NCBI GenBank assembly: GCA_963715675.1
Contig: OY970265.1
Location: 620,001 to 684,000 of the forward strand
Source: DASVWZ01 sp963715675
Lineage (GTDB): Bacteria > Acidobacteriota > Terriglobia > Terriglobales > Acidobacteriaceae
DNA: 64,000 bases
Direction of reading: 5' to 3'
A program made the position numbers and the translations under genes. The notes under the pieces are model-generated. The model made no database searches. It saw only the letters and a list, made by a program, of their open reading frames with translations, and was not told where the DNA came from. Shown here piece after piece: positions 43,502 through 52,954 of this stretch. Numbering within the stretch: the stretch's first letter is position 1; every line of letters begins with the position of its first letter.

Positions 43502-44887
43502 ATGGCACAGAAGGCCAATCTTCTGATCGTGGACGACGAGGCCAACACCCTCGCCTCGCTGTCGCGGGCGTTTCGCCTGGCGGGTCATGAGGTCACCGTT
43601 TGCGACAACGCCGCCAGGGCCCTCGAACTGGCGAAGACTGAGAGCTTTGACCTGATTGTTTCCGATGTGGTCATGCCCGGAAAAGACGGCCTGTCTCTGC
43701 TCGAGGATCTGCGGGCACAGGACGTGACCACTCCGGTCGTGATGATGTCCGGGCAGGCGCACATCGAAATGGCAGTCCACGCCACCCGGCTCGGGGCTTT
43801 GGATTTTCTGGAGAAGCCAGTTTCGACCGAGCGGCTCTTGCTCACCGTGGAAAATGTGCTCAAGTTGCAGCGCCTGGAATCGGAGAACCGGCAACTCCGC
43901 CAGCGCTTGGGGAAGCACGAGATCGTTTGGACCGGAGAGGTCATGAAGAAGGTCATGGCCCAGGTCGAGAGGGTAGCCGCCAGCGAATCGCGAATCTGCA
44001 TCCTGGGAGAAACCGGAACCGGCAAAGAACTGGTCGCCCGCACACTGCACGAACACAGCCCTCGCGCCGCCGGCCCGTTTGTGACCTTGAACTGTGCTGC
44101 GGTGCCCGCCGAACTAATCGAGTCAGAACTGTTCGGCCACGAAAAAGGATCGTTTACCGGCGCGGCCGCCCGGCATACGGGGAAGTTCGAGCAGGCGGAG
44201 CACGGCACGATTTTTCTCGACGAAATCGGCGACATGCCGCTGCCCATGCAGGCCAAGCTGCTGCGGGTGCTCGAAGAAGGGGAAATTGAGCGCATCGGCG
44301 GAGAGAAACCGATTCGTGTCGATGTGCGTGTGCTGGTCGCCACCCACCGCAACCTGGAAACCCTGGTGCGGGAAGGCAAATTCCGGCAAGACCTCTTCCA
44401 CCGGGTTTACGTTTTTCCGCTGGTTCTCCCCGGTCTGCGGGAGCGCCGTGACGACATCCCTGCGCTGGTCGAGCATTTCGCGCGGCAAGTCTGCGCCCAG
44501 AACAACTGGAAGCCTATTTCCTTCACCGCGGAAGCGATCGGAGCCCTGACGGATTATTCCTGGCCTGGCAATGTGCGGGAACTCCGCAACGTGGTCGAGC
44601 GGCTGATGCTGCTGGCCAGCGACAATCAGGTCACGGCCGAGACCGTTCGATTGGCGCTGCCCGCGGCGGCAGCGTCCGACCGAATGATCATCGCGGGGAG
44701 CGGGCCGCTGGCCGAACGGGTGCAGAATTTCGAGCGGGAGACCATCCTGGCCGAATTGAAGCGCCATAACTACCGCATGACCAATGCCGCCAAGGCGCTC
44801 GGTCTGGAGCGCAGCCATCTCTACAAGAAAGCGGAACAGCTCGGGATCGACATTCACAAACGCCGCGGCGACACGGAATCGAGCTAG
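43502..44887 (+). CDS. Sigma-54-dependent response regulator, NtrX/NtrC family
   Basis: 461 residues. The receiver domain has the acidic pair DD at 11-12, phosphoacceptor Asp55 in VSDVVMPG and Lys in LEKPVS. The AAA+ domain has Walker A GETGTGKE and the sigma-54 contact loop as GSFTGA, a conservative variant of GAFTGA. It also has Walker B TIFLDEIGD and the R-finger region RQDLFHRV. A Fis-type HTH forms the C-terminus (NYRMTNAAKALGLERSHLYKKAEQLGI). The start at 43502 has AAAGG six bases upstream; ATG 43496 is also in frame. It pairs with the kinase encoded upstream. Target genes are unknown. Confidence 0.93.
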   Translation: MAQKANLLIVDDEANTLASLSRAFRLAGHEVTVCDNAARALELAKTESFDLIVSDVVMPGKDGLSLLEDLRAQDVTTPVVMMSGQAHIEMAVHATRLGALDFLEKPVSTERLLLTVENVLKLQRLESENRQLRQRLGKHEIVWTGEVMKKVMAQVERVAASESRICILGETGTGKELVARTLHEHSPRAAGPFVTLNCAAVPAELIESELFGHEKGSFTGAAARHTGKFEQAEHGTIFLDEIGDMPLPMQAKLLRVLEEGEIERIGGEKPIRVDVRVLVATHRNLETLVREGKFRQDLFHRVYVFPLVLPGLRERRDDIPALVEHFARQVCAQNNWKPISFTAEAIGALTDYSWPGNVRELRNVVERLMLLASDNQVTAETVRLALPAAAASDRMIIAGSGPLAERVQNFERETILAELKRHNYRMTNAAKALGLERSHLYKKAEQLGIDIHKRRGDTESS

Positions 44888-44894
44888 CTCCGGA

Positions 44895-47240
44895 CTAGCG
44901 GTTTGGCGGAAAGTCCAACCGAATCCCCACCCGAAAAAGGATCGGCGGGCCCACATTCAGGGTCGGCGTCCGCGCTACCGGGTAGCGTTCGTCGGTAAGA
45001 TTCTCGGCCGCGGCAAACACTTCCACGTGCCGATTCAAGTTCCTCCCTATCAGAAGATCCATCGCATAAAAGCGGGTAAGAGGGAACTGGTTCTGGTCGT
45101 CGTCAAACTGCTGGCCGATGAATCGTCCTTGCAGGCTCAGCAGCAGGCGCGACGGATTCCAACAGCGCGCCTCCCAGGTGAATTGGTTGCGGGGTACCTG
45201 CGGAACATCCAGCCCGACCAGCATGGTGTTGCCGGGATACTGAAGCACGGTCGCGTCCGTGTACGCATAGCCCGCAGAGACCTGAATATCACGGTTCACA
45301 TGAACCACGCCGTCGAGCTCCACGCCGCGGGACCGGGTCCGTCCCAGATTCTCTTTTTCCCGAAGAATCGGTGATGATGTCGCGTCCAGGGTTACATTCT
45401 CCACCGGATCGACAATGTCGCTCCAGAAGAATGTTCCCCGCACCTCCAGCTTCCCATTCCAGCCCCGGACGTTGGCTCCAACCTCGGCTCCGGTGAGGTG
45501 CTCGGCGGTGAGCGCGGGATTCCCATTCGTCAGAACATTTCCCACCCGGAAGTTGCGATACAGTTCGTTCAAAGTGGGGGCCCGGAAAGCGCGGTAAATC
45601 GATCCGGTGATGGAAACCTGGCTGTTCAATGCGCGCAGAACAGAGAGCCGCGGGCTGAACGCGTTATCCGTGCGATCGGGAAAGTACTTCGGTTGAACCG
45701 GGCCGGGAGGGGAAAGCGGCGTGCGGATCGAGCTGGCGTCGAAGTTGCCCCAGTGGTCCAGGCGCGTGCTCAGGATGATCGTCCACTTGTCGTGAACGCG
45801 GAGAATGTCTTCCCCGAACAGGCCCGCGATCCGTTGCCTTCCCCCTGCAGCGGTGTTGGCGGTGTGCTTTCCCGAAACCGCAGAAAACAACTGATCATCG
45901 CTGACGCCAATCACTTCCTGAATGTCGGCTCCTGCAATCAACGTGTCATTCTTGCCGAACAGGTGGGTCCACTGGCCGTTGGTTCCAAGCTGTTGCGAAG
46001 GTACAGCTTGCAAGTCGGTCAGCGTCTCGCTGTCACGATTGGAAGAGATTGCTGAAAAGCTCTGGTGAAAGGTTTCGACATCTCCAAACAGCCGGACCGT
46101 CACCGAGTCGTTCTCACCCAGCTGCTTGTCCAGCCCGGCCGCTCCCTGGCCAATGCGGGTGTCATTGGACTGGATCTTGGTTCCATTATCGCGCGAGTCA
46201 GCATAGAAACTTCCGCGGGCAAACCCGCGTCCCTTTGCACCCAACTGATGTCCCACACCAAAATCGACAGCCGCGTGCTCGGAATTGAGCGGTGCATCGA
46301 TCGTGCCTCGTAGTGGCTGGCCGGTATACGGCGACAATCGAGGAACCGGAATGTATCCGTCGGTGCGGAATAAATCGGTGGAAAACTCCAGGTCCCACTT
46401 GCCCACGCGAGTCCCTGTCCACAACGAAAGGTAAGGCGTGTTCTCGTTGCCGTAGGAGCTCTCGAGGGTGAGCGCCGGCATTTCTGGCTGCCGCGTGATG
46501 AGCTGCACCACGCCACCGAGCGCGTCGCTGCCGTACAGGTCGGAAATGCCTCCGCGAAATACTTCCGCGCTGGCCAGGGCAACCGGCGGCACGCGGTCCC
46601 AATACACCCAGCCGCCGAACGGATCCACCAGGGGAATGCCGTCTTCCAGTACCAAAGCGCGACTCGCGCCACTGGGCCCAAGGCCTCGCAGCGAGACGCC
46701 TTGCGATCCGGGATTGGCGTACCGGCTGTCGGATCGTCGGAATAATGAAAAGCCGGGGACCTGCCGCAGAATGTCGTCTACCACCAGGGCCGGGCTCGCT
46801 GCCATATCGCCTTGCAATACCAGCACCGTGCTGCCCGGAGCTTCTGACAATGGAAGCTCGGTGCGTGCTGCTGAGACCACCACTTGCTGGTTGACGGAAG
46901 ATGGCTGGAGAACGATCTCGATTCGCACTGCCGCGGATTCGGTCGAGGTCCAGACTTGATGTGCATCGGCAAAGCCGGGTGCCCCCGCGTCCAGCGTTCC
47001 GGACCGGGCGGGAACATTCGCAAACGAGAACTTGCCCTCGTTGCCGCTGCGAGCGGTGGCGCTGAAGTCGCCACTCTTTACCGTGACGGTGGCTCCGGCA
47101 ACCACCGCACCGCTGGAATCGCGCACCACCCCTTCCACCCGGGTGCTATCCGCGCAGAATCCGCGAAGGGCAATCCCCGCCAGAAACAGCACAACAAGGT
47201 GAGTTCTGAATGGGCCATGCATATGGACTCGAAGCAGCAT
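44895..47240 (-). CDS. TonB-dependent receptor with N-terminal carboxypeptidase-regulatory-like domain
   Basis: 781 residues from the ATG at 47240; an earlier in-frame start at 47300 lacks a good signal peptide. After the signal comes a CarboxypepD_reg-like Ig module (VEGVVRDSSGAVVAGATVTV). The plug follows, with LPLSEAPGSTVLVLQGD, GVSLRGLGPSGASRALVLEDGIP and SDLYGSDALGGVVQLIT. The outer-membrane barrel ends in IRLDF close to the C-terminus. The barrel motifs resemble BtuB/siderophore-type receptors, but the ligand is unknown. No cobalamin riboswitch fits in the 117-base gap to the divergent gene. It converges on the NtrX-like gene with seven bases between stops. Confidence 0.88.
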   Translation of the reverse strand: MLLRVHMHGPFRTHLVVLFLAGIALRGFCADSTRVEGVVRDSSGAVVAGATVTVKSGDFSATARSGNEGKFSFANVPARSGTLDAGAPGFADAHQVWTSTESAAVRIEIVLQPSSVNQQVVVSAARTELPLSEAPGSTVLVLQGDMAASPALVVDDILRQVPGFSLFRRSDSRYANPGSQGVSLRGLGPSGASRALVLEDGIPLVDPFGGWVYWDRVPPVALASAEVFRGGISDLYGSDALGGVVQLITRQPEMPALTLESSYGNENTPYLSLWTGTRVGKWDLEFSTDLFRTDGYIPVPRLSPYTGQPLRGTIDAPLNSEHAAVDFGVGHQLGAKGRGFARGSFYADSRDNGTKIQSNDTRIGQGAAGLDKQLGENDSVTVRLFGDVETFHQSFSAISSNRDSETLTDLQAVPSQQLGTNGQWTHLFGKNDTLIAGADIQEVIGVSDDQLFSAVSGKHTANTAAGGRQRIAGLFGEDILRVHDKWTIILSTRLDHWGNFDASSIRTPLSPPGPVQPKYFPDRTDNAFSPRLSVLRALNSQVSITGSIYRAFRAPTLNELYRNFRVGNVLTNGNPALTAEHLTGAEVGANVRGWNGKLEVRGTFFWSDIVDPVENVTLDATSSPILREKENLGRTRSRGVELDGVVHVNRDIQVSAGYAYTDATVLQYPGNTMLVGLDVPQVPRNQFTWEARCWNPSRLLLSLQGRFIGQQFDDDQNQFPLTRFYAMDLLIGRNLNRHVEVFAAAENLTDERYPVARTPTLNVGPPILFRVGIRLDFPPNR

Positions 47241-47357
47241 ACAGGTGCGCCTTCTCGAACGCAAATCGCCCGTACGGACTACCGCACAGGTGAGTCGCAC
47301 GCACCGGCATCGCGCCTTGTACTACACTAAAGCCACTCTCGTTTTGGGGAAGGTTTC

Positions 47358-50300
47358 GTGCGAGAACTGATCCTGCGGCTTTTTGGCTGGGGCTTCGGCA
47401 GGTTGCTGACTTTTCTTTTCGTGCTTCTGGGAGCGCTTTCGCTCGGCGCTCAGGTTTCTCCACAACTTTATGGCGGTCTGAAGTGGCGGCTGATTGGGCC
47501 GTTTCGCGGCGGACGGGTGGTAGCCGTCGCCGGGATTCCGGGCAACGCGACCACGTTCTACTTCGGCGCCGTCGATGGCGGAATCTGGAAAACCACCGAT
47601 GCCGGACTCGTCTGGACGCCCATCTTGGATGGTCAGCCAGTGGGATCCATCGGTGCCTTGGCCGTTGCTCCGTCCAGTCCCAACGTGATTTATGCGGGCA
47701 CGGGCGAATCGGATATCCGAACCGATCTTGCCTCAGGCAACGGCGTCTACAAGTCGATCGACGGCGGCGCTACCTGGAGGAATATTGGGCTGTCCAACAC
47801 CCGCCAGATCAGCCGCGTCCTCGTCGATCCGCGCAGTCCTGACGTGGTGTATGTCGCTGCGCTGGGACACGCGTATGCTCCGAATCCCGACCGCGGCGTC
47901 TACAAGTCTACCGACGGCGGAACTAGCTGGACGAAAGTACTCGAGGCGGGGGCGGAAACCGGCATTGCCGATCTTTCCCTTGCCAGCGGGCAGCCGAACA
48001 TTTTGTTTGCTGCGACCTGGCACACCTACCGTCCGCCGTGGAGTTCCTACGGCACAATCGAGCAGCCCGGCAGCGGGATCTTCCGTTCCATGGATGGCGG
48101 CCAGACCTGGTCCCGGCTAGGCGGAAACGGGCTGCCCGCGGGCGACTGGAACCGTCCCTCGGTGGCCGTTTCCACCGACGGTAAGCGCGTCTACGCGTTG
48201 ATCGATTGCAAGAACCAGGCGGGCTTGTATCGCTCGGATGACGGCGGCAACACCTGGAGCCTGCAGAACGCCGACAAGCGTCTGACCAGCCGCTCCTGGT
48301 ACTTCAGCAACATCGCCATCGATCCACAAAACCCCGACGTCATTTATGTGCCGAGCGTCGCTCTTTACCGCTCGGTGGACGGCGGCAAGACGATCGAAGT
48401 CGTACGCGGCGCTCCGGGTGGAGATGATTATCACCAACTCTGGATTGATCCCACAGCTCCCTCGCGCATGGTGCTGGGTACGGACCAGGGGACAACCATC
48501 AGTTTAGACCGCGGCAAAACATGGAGTTCCTGGTATAACCAGCCGACCGCGCAGATCTACCACCTCGCCACCGACAACAGGTTTCCTTATGTGGTGTACG
48601 GAACCCAGCAGGACAGCGGAGCCGTTGCCGTGCTCAGCCGCACCGACCATGGCCAGATCACTGCCCGGGACTGGTTTCCGGCGGGAGCCAGCGAGAGCGG
48701 ATACATTACGCCCGACCCCAATGATCCGAACCTGCTTTTTCTCACCGGCACCTACGGTGACGTGTCACGATTCGATCTGAGGACTTCGTTCAGTCAGGAC
48801 ATCACCCCGTGGCCAGTGCGGAATTTCGCGGCGGATCTATCGGCGCTGCGCTATCGCGCTCCCTGGACGCCCGTGCTGGTGTTTTCTCCCGCCGACCACA
48901 AGTCGCTGTATCTCGGTACACAATATGTCATGAAAACACTGGACGGCGGGTTGTCCTGGGCGCAGATCAGCCCCGACCTGACCGGAGCAGTGAAGAATCC
49001 GGCAGAGAAGAAGCCGACAGATCCTCCGACACTGCACAACGCAAAGCAACGTGGCTATGGCGTGGTATTCACCATCGCCCCCTCGAGCCTGAAACCCGAC
49101 TTGATCTGGGCGGGTAGCGACACTGGTCTGATTCACCTGACCCGGGACGGTGGTAAGAACTGGGTGAATGTTACGCCAAAAGGCGTCAGTGACTGGGGCA
49201 GGATCAGCCTGATCGAAGCCTCTCATTTCGATCCAGCGGAAGCGTACGCCGCGGTCGATCGCCACGAACTCGACGATCAGAAACCGTATCTCTACCGCAC
49301 GCGCGACTATGGGATCACCTGGCAATCGATCACCGATGGGATTACGGAGCCGGCATTCTTGAACGCTGTGCGCGAAGATCCGCAGACCCGGGGATTGCTG
49401 TTTGCCGGAACCGAATTCGGAGTCTATGTTTCGTTCGATGATGGCGATCACTGGCAATCTGTGCAACTGAATTTGCCGGTCACGTCCGTGCGCGACCTGG
49501 TGTTCCACGGCGATGACTTGGTGGTTGCGACTCACGGGCGCTCGTTCTGGATCCTCGATGACATCATGGCGTTGCGGCAGGTGAAGGAAGCGGCGAAAGC
49601 GGCAGAGTCGTGGCTGTACCGGCCCAGCGCGGCGGTGCGGGTAGATAACGACACGTTTCAGGGCACGCCAATTCCGCCTGAAGAACCCACCGCCGGCAAT
49701 CCGCCCAATGGTGCGGTGCTGGATTACTATCTTGCCCGTCCCGCCAGCCAGGTGACGCTCGAGGTGTTCGATTCGAAGGGGGAACTGGTGCGCCGCTTTT
49801 CCTCTGAAGATCCCAAAGAGCAGAACCGTCCGCCCATGGCCGTTGCGGACCGATGGTTGGCCAAGCCCGAGGGTTTGGAAAAAGCCCCGGGGATGCACCG
49901 CTTTGTCTGGAACCTTGCGTGGGGTGGTCCAGGTGGAAAAAGCGCGGACGCTGGCGGTGAGTACGCCTCTCGTGCGCCACGGGTCGTGCCCGGAAACTAC
50001 GAAGTCCGGTTGATCGTCGATCAAACTACGTTATCGCAGCCGCTCCAGGTAATCATGGATCCGCGTTCCGCTGCGACCGCGGAGGAGTTGGAACAGCAGC
50101 AGCGTAGGGGACGGCAAATCTACTCCGAGATCCTGGCTGCCCGCCAAGCCGTGGCGGGGATCAATGGGGTTCAGAAACAACTCGCGGACCTGCTGCCGAA
50201 AACCGGCGAAGATCAGCCTGACTTGAAAGCCTCCGAATCGCAATTGCAATCCCAGCTTGCCACCATCCTGGCCGGAAGCCCGGAATCGCCGAACCAGATG

Positions 50301-50555
50301 ATGGGACTGGAAACCGCCGTTGCAGAATTGGCTTCGGCGCTGAGAGTTGTCGAAAGCGGCGACCGAAGCGTCCCCGCTCAAGCCATCGCCGTCTACGCTG
50401 AATCAAGCCCGGCAGCCCAGGCTCGCATCACGGAATGGCAACAGTTGAAAGCGGGCGCAATTGTGCGGTTGAATGAGCAGTTACGGCGGGCCAATTTCGG
50501 CACGCTGACCATCTCCGAGATCGAAGATAGAGCAGAGCAGTCCGTGAGCGACTGA
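47358..50555 (+). CDS. VPS10/sortilin-like beta-propeller protein (BNR-repeat glycosyl-hydrolase-like)
   Basis: 1065 residues starting at a GTG with GGGGAAGG just upstream. There is a signal segment (LLTFLFVLLGALSLGAQ). A long series of BNR/Asp-box repeats follows (GVYKSIDGGATWRNIG, GVYKSTDGGTSWTKV, GIFRSMDGGQTWSRLG, GLYRSDDGGNTWSLQ and others) over about residues 35-740, likely two propellers. A C-terminal region of beta-sandwich and then helical character follows (LDYYLARPASQVTLEVFDSKGELVRRF, TTLSQPLQVIMDPRSAATAEELEQQ). Database entries often call such proteins glycosyl hydrolase, but no catalytic residues can be assigned. It is probably an extracellular or outer-membrane protein. Confidence 0.85.
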   Translation: MRELILRLFGWGFGRLLTFLFVLLGALSLGAQVSPQLYGGLKWRLIGPFRGGRVVAVAGIPGNATTFYFGAVDGGIWKTTDAGLVWTPILDGQPVGSIGALAVAPSSPNVIYAGTGESDIRTDLASGNGVYKSIDGGATWRNIGLSNTRQISRVLVDPRSPDVVYVAALGHAYAPNPDRGVYKSTDGGTSWTKVLEAGAETGIADLSLASGQPNILFAATWHTYRPPWSSYGTIEQPGSGIFRSMDGGQTWSRLGGNGLPAGDWNRPSVAVSTDGKRVYALIDCKNQAGLYRSDDGGNTWSLQNADKRLTSRSWYFSNIAIDPQNPDVIYVPSVALYRSVDGGKTIEVVRGAPGGDDYHQLWIDPTAPSRMVLGTDQGTTISLDRGKTWSSWYNQPTAQIYHLATDNRFPYVVYGTQQDSGAVAVLSRTDHGQITARDWFPAGASESGYITPDPNDPNLLFLTGTYGDVSRFDLRTSFSQDITPWPVRNFAADLSALRYRAPWTPVLVFSPADHKSLYLGTQYVMKTLDGGLSWAQISPDLTGAVKNPAEKKPTDPPTLHNAKQRGYGVVFTIAPSSLKPDLIWAGSDTGLIHLTRDGGKNWVNVTPKGVSDWGRISLIEASHFDPAEAYAAVDRHELDDQKPYLYRTRDYGITWQSITDGITEPAFLNAVREDPQTRGLLFAGTEFGVYVSFDDGDHWQSVQLNLPVTSVRDLVFHGDDLVVATHGRSFWILDDIMALRQVKEAAKAAESWLYRPSAAVRVDNDTFQGTPIPPEEPTAGNPPNGAVLDYYLARPASQVTLEVFDSKGELVRRFSSEDPKEQNRPPMAVADRWLAKPEGLEKAPGMHRFVWNLAWGGPGGKSADAGGEYASRAPRVVPGNYEVRLIVDQTTLSQPLQVIMDPRSAATAEELEQQQRRGRQIYSEILAARQAVAGINGVQKQLADLLPKTGEDQPDLKASESQLQSQLATILAGSPESPNQMMGLETAVAELASALRVVESGDRSVPAQAIAVYAESSPAAQARITEWQQLKAGAIVRLNEQLRRANFGTLTISEIEDRAEQSVSD

Positions 50556-50803
50556 ACATCCCTCTGGGCCATGGTCAATGCGCGGTTCGCGCAGAATTAA
50601 CATAGGATTCATAATCCCGTCACTCCGGCGTAACACGGGCCAGCCTAAACTCCCACCAGGTTCCTTGTGACTCTGCCGGCTGTGGATAAGGTGTGTCTGT
50701 CGGTGCGCCCCGCTGTGGAGTGGACGGAACCTGCGGCGCGTCTTGGCTCCTATAGCTGAAATGTGCAGGCCCGCGCGGTTGAACCTCATGTAAAAGGACG
50801 GCG

Positions 50804-51610
50804 ATGAGGCAGCTCATTTTCGTAGTGGAAGGCGACGCCGAGACGAGCTACCTCGCTCGGCACTCCCTGGAGCGAGCTGGGTATTGGGTGCGAGAGTTTC
50901 CGAGGGCGGATGTTGTGGACGATGCGGAGTTGGCCCGTCCTTCGCTCCTGCTGATTGCGATGCTCCTGCCGGATGGCAACGCGGTTCAGTTGTGCCGGCG
51001 GATTCGTAGGAATCCAGTCTTGTCGCGTACGCCGGTAGTCTTCATGCTCGACCAAAGCAGCGAAGAGCATCGCGTTCTCGCCTTGGATTCCGGCGGAGAC
51101 GATTGCATTGTCAAGCCTTTCAGCCCTCGCGAGTTAGTGGCCCGCGTGCAAGCTGTTCTGCGCCGTCAAGCAGCCTCGGCGCTGCACGGGTCAGGAGAGG
51201 AGGCGGACCTTCTCATTGACAGTTCGGCCATGAAGCTGTCCGTGCGCGGGATGGAGATTCCTACGACCAGTCTTGAGTTTCGGTTGATCGAATATCTGGC
51301 GCGCCATCGCGGTCAGGTGTTCACCCGCGATTTGCTGCTGGATGAGGTTTGGGGAGATATGCAGTTTGTGACTCCCCGCAGTGTGGATGCGTGTATTCGC
51401 CGGATCCGCGAGAAAATCGAGCCCGATCGCACTACTCCCACCTACTTGAAAACCGTCCGCGGCGTTGGATACCGTCTGGATGCGGTCGCCGCCTGGCAAT
51501 TTACTTCCAGTGACGGTTGCAATTGCGCCGCTTGCACCACGCCAATGAAAGTCTCGAAATTGCGCCCGGCAAACCTCGCCCGGCGTAGAAAAGTCGCGCA
51601 AGCCGACTGA
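50804..51610 (+). CDS. OmpR/PhoB-type regulator with an atypical receiver domain
   Basis: 268 residues. The receiver has E9 and D11 in the acidic pocket and the conserved Lys104 (CIVKPFSPREL). The phosphoacceptor position is Ala52 (LLLIAMLLPDGN) and the switch Thr/Ser is replaced by Asp83. The winged-helix domain is intact: LTSLEFRLIEYL-type start, RDLLLDEVWGD, SVDACIRRIREKIE, and VRGVGYRL. It therefore probably binds DNA without Asp phosphorylation. A Cys-containing tail (CNCAACTTP) after the winged helix is unusual. No kinase gene is adjacent. The 248-base gap upstream (50556-50803) shows no feature I can support. Confidence 0.87.
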   Translation: MRQLIFVVEGDAETSYLARHSLERAGYWVREFPRADVVDDAELARPSLLLIAMLLPDGNAVQLCRRIRRNPVLSRTPVVFMLDQSSEEHRVLALDSGGDDCIVKPFSPRELVARVQAVLRRQAASALHGSGEEADLLIDSSAMKLSVRGMEIPTTSLEFRLIEYLARHRGQVFTRDLLLDEVWGDMQFVTPRSVDACIRRIREKIEPDRTTPTYLKTVRGVGYRLDAVAAWQFTSSDGCNCAACTTPMKVSKLRPANLARRRKVAQAD

Positions 51611-51666
51611 GAGAATTTCACTTCGCCGGCACACATACAAGGGGAGATCCGCGGTCGTCAAGCGTT

Positions 51667-52548
51667 TCAACCCCGCACCGTCAACACCGGACAAGACGCC
51701 TGCCCCACCACGTGGGAGGCGGTGGACCAGGGCAAGTGCGCCGATACCGCCGCTGACCTCTTGTTGACCCCCATCACAATCAGGTCGGCATGGCCGCCCG
51801 CGGCGGCCCGCAGGACAGCGTCCGCGGGAAACTCGAAGCCCACCACGAACTCGAGCTTGCACCACACCTCCGCAGGGGCCAGTTGATTCAGCCTCTCCCG
51901 GATGCTTTGCTCCAGCGCTTCCTGATACTGCCAGGGGGTCAGCGGAATCATATGGAGCAGCGTCAAGGTGCCTTCATTCTCTTCCGCGAATGACAGGGCA
52001 TAGGGCAAAGCGTGCAGAGAGGTTTCTGAAAAATCAGTGGGGAAAAGAATACGTTTGGGCTGCCACTGCGTCTTGCCGGCCGCAGCCGCTTCCGGCCCGA
52101 TGGTCAGCACAGGGCACATCGCCTGCCGGTAGATCTTCTCGGCGACCGAGCCCATCACCACCTTGCGAAGCCCCTGCCTTCCGTGCGTGCCGATTACCAC
52201 CAGGTCGATGGCCTGCTTGTGAATGATGCCGGAGAGCGTGGTCCATATTTCGCCGCGGCGAAGCACTTCCTCGTGGGCCAGATCTGCTGCCGCGTCGGCG
52301 GGCAGGAACTCGGCAAGGTCCCGGCGCGCGCTGTTCCACAAAACATCGGTTTGCAGCGGGGGCGTGGGCTCCATGGGCATCGCGAGATAAGGCTCAGGCG
52401 GTACCACGTGCACCAGAAAGAGTTTCGCCCCATGCCGCCGCGCCAATGACGTCGCATACGGCAACGCAGACTTGGAAACCTCCGAAAAGTCGGTGGTCAG
52501 AAGGATGTTGCTCAGCGAAATGCGAACTGGTACTGGAAGGGTCTGCAT
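51667..52548 (-). CDS. Universal stress protein, tandem UspA domains
   Basis: 293 residues from the ATG at 52548, which has AGGAGG six bases upstream. An earlier GTG at 52635 lies inside a palindrome and is unlikely. Two UspA domains are present: the first starts NILLTTDFSEVSKSALPYA and has the nucleotide-binding GTHGRQGLRKVVMGSVAEKI. The second starts RILFPTDFSETSLHALPYA and ends with VMGVNKRSAAVSAHLPWSTASHVV, where the G-2x-G-9x-G(S/T) pattern is weakened. It probably binds ATP through domain 1 and acts in stress or low-energy survival. Confidence 0.9.
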   Translation of the reverse strand: MQTLPVPVRISLSNILLTTDFSEVSKSALPYATSLARRHGAKLFLVHVVPPEPYLAMPMEPTPPLQTDVLWNSARRDLAEFLPADAAADLAHEEVLRRGEIWTTLSGIIHKQAIDLVVIGTHGRQGLRKVVMGSVAEKIYRQAMCPVLTIGPEAAAAGKTQWQPKRILFPTDFSETSLHALPYALSFAEENEGTLTLLHMIPLTPWQYQEALEQSIRERLNQLAPAEVWCKLEFVVGFEFPADAVLRAAAGGHADLIVMGVNKRSAAVSAHLPWSTASHVVGQASCPVLTVRG

Positions 52549-52621
52549 GAAACACCTCCTCGCATAAGCGTCGGGGAGTTCCCGCACAGCTTGTTTGTAC
52601 GCCGAAGTCACGTCTTGGGCA

Positions 52622-52635
52622 GTGACCTGGGTCAC
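52622..52635. promoter_or_regulatory. CRP/FNR-type palindrome upstream of the usp gene
   Basis: GTGACCTGGGTCAC is a perfect GTGA-N6-TCAC palindrome, flanked as aGTGA...TCACa. It matches the CRP half-site consensus at both inner quartets. Its centre is about 80 bases upstream of the usp ATG. Usp genes in other bacteria are controlled by CRP/FNR-family regulators. Confidence 0.5.
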
Positions 52636-52933
52636 AGGGCTTGGCCCATGGAAACACAGGCCCAGCCTGATCGTTTGTCGCCTGGCAAACCGCAGCCTTG
52701 CCTGCGATGGCCCGGCTGGACCAAACGAGCTCCGGCTCGCCGCCTGCCTGTTTACCGGTTGGCTTCCGACCTACTCTTTCGTGCCACCCTATGGCCCGCT
52801 AGCTCGATTGACCCTCCGCGGGACGCTTGTTAAGGTTGCGCCATCACCTCCCCTCGGGTGCCAAAGCACAACTTTGGGGGTGGATCTATGAAGTGGATGC
52901 ATCTATGCTACGCGGCGTTGGGGTTCGCGGTGG

Positions 52934-52954
52934 CCCGCTGGATCTTCCAGCGGG
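52934..52954. repeat. Hairpin in the usp/53202 divergent region
   Basis: CCCGCTGGA (52934-52942), loop TCT, TCCAGCGGG (52946-52954): a 9-bp perfect stem. The 653-base gap 52549-53201 between divergent genes holds the CRP-like palindrome and this hairpin. The short open frames in it lack ribosome binding sites and family features. Confidence 0.6.

Noticed and set aside
47241..47357. Cobalamin riboswitch before the TonB-dependent receptor
   Set aside because: The gap is only 117 bases, shared with a divergent gene, and no B12-box-like sequence is visible.
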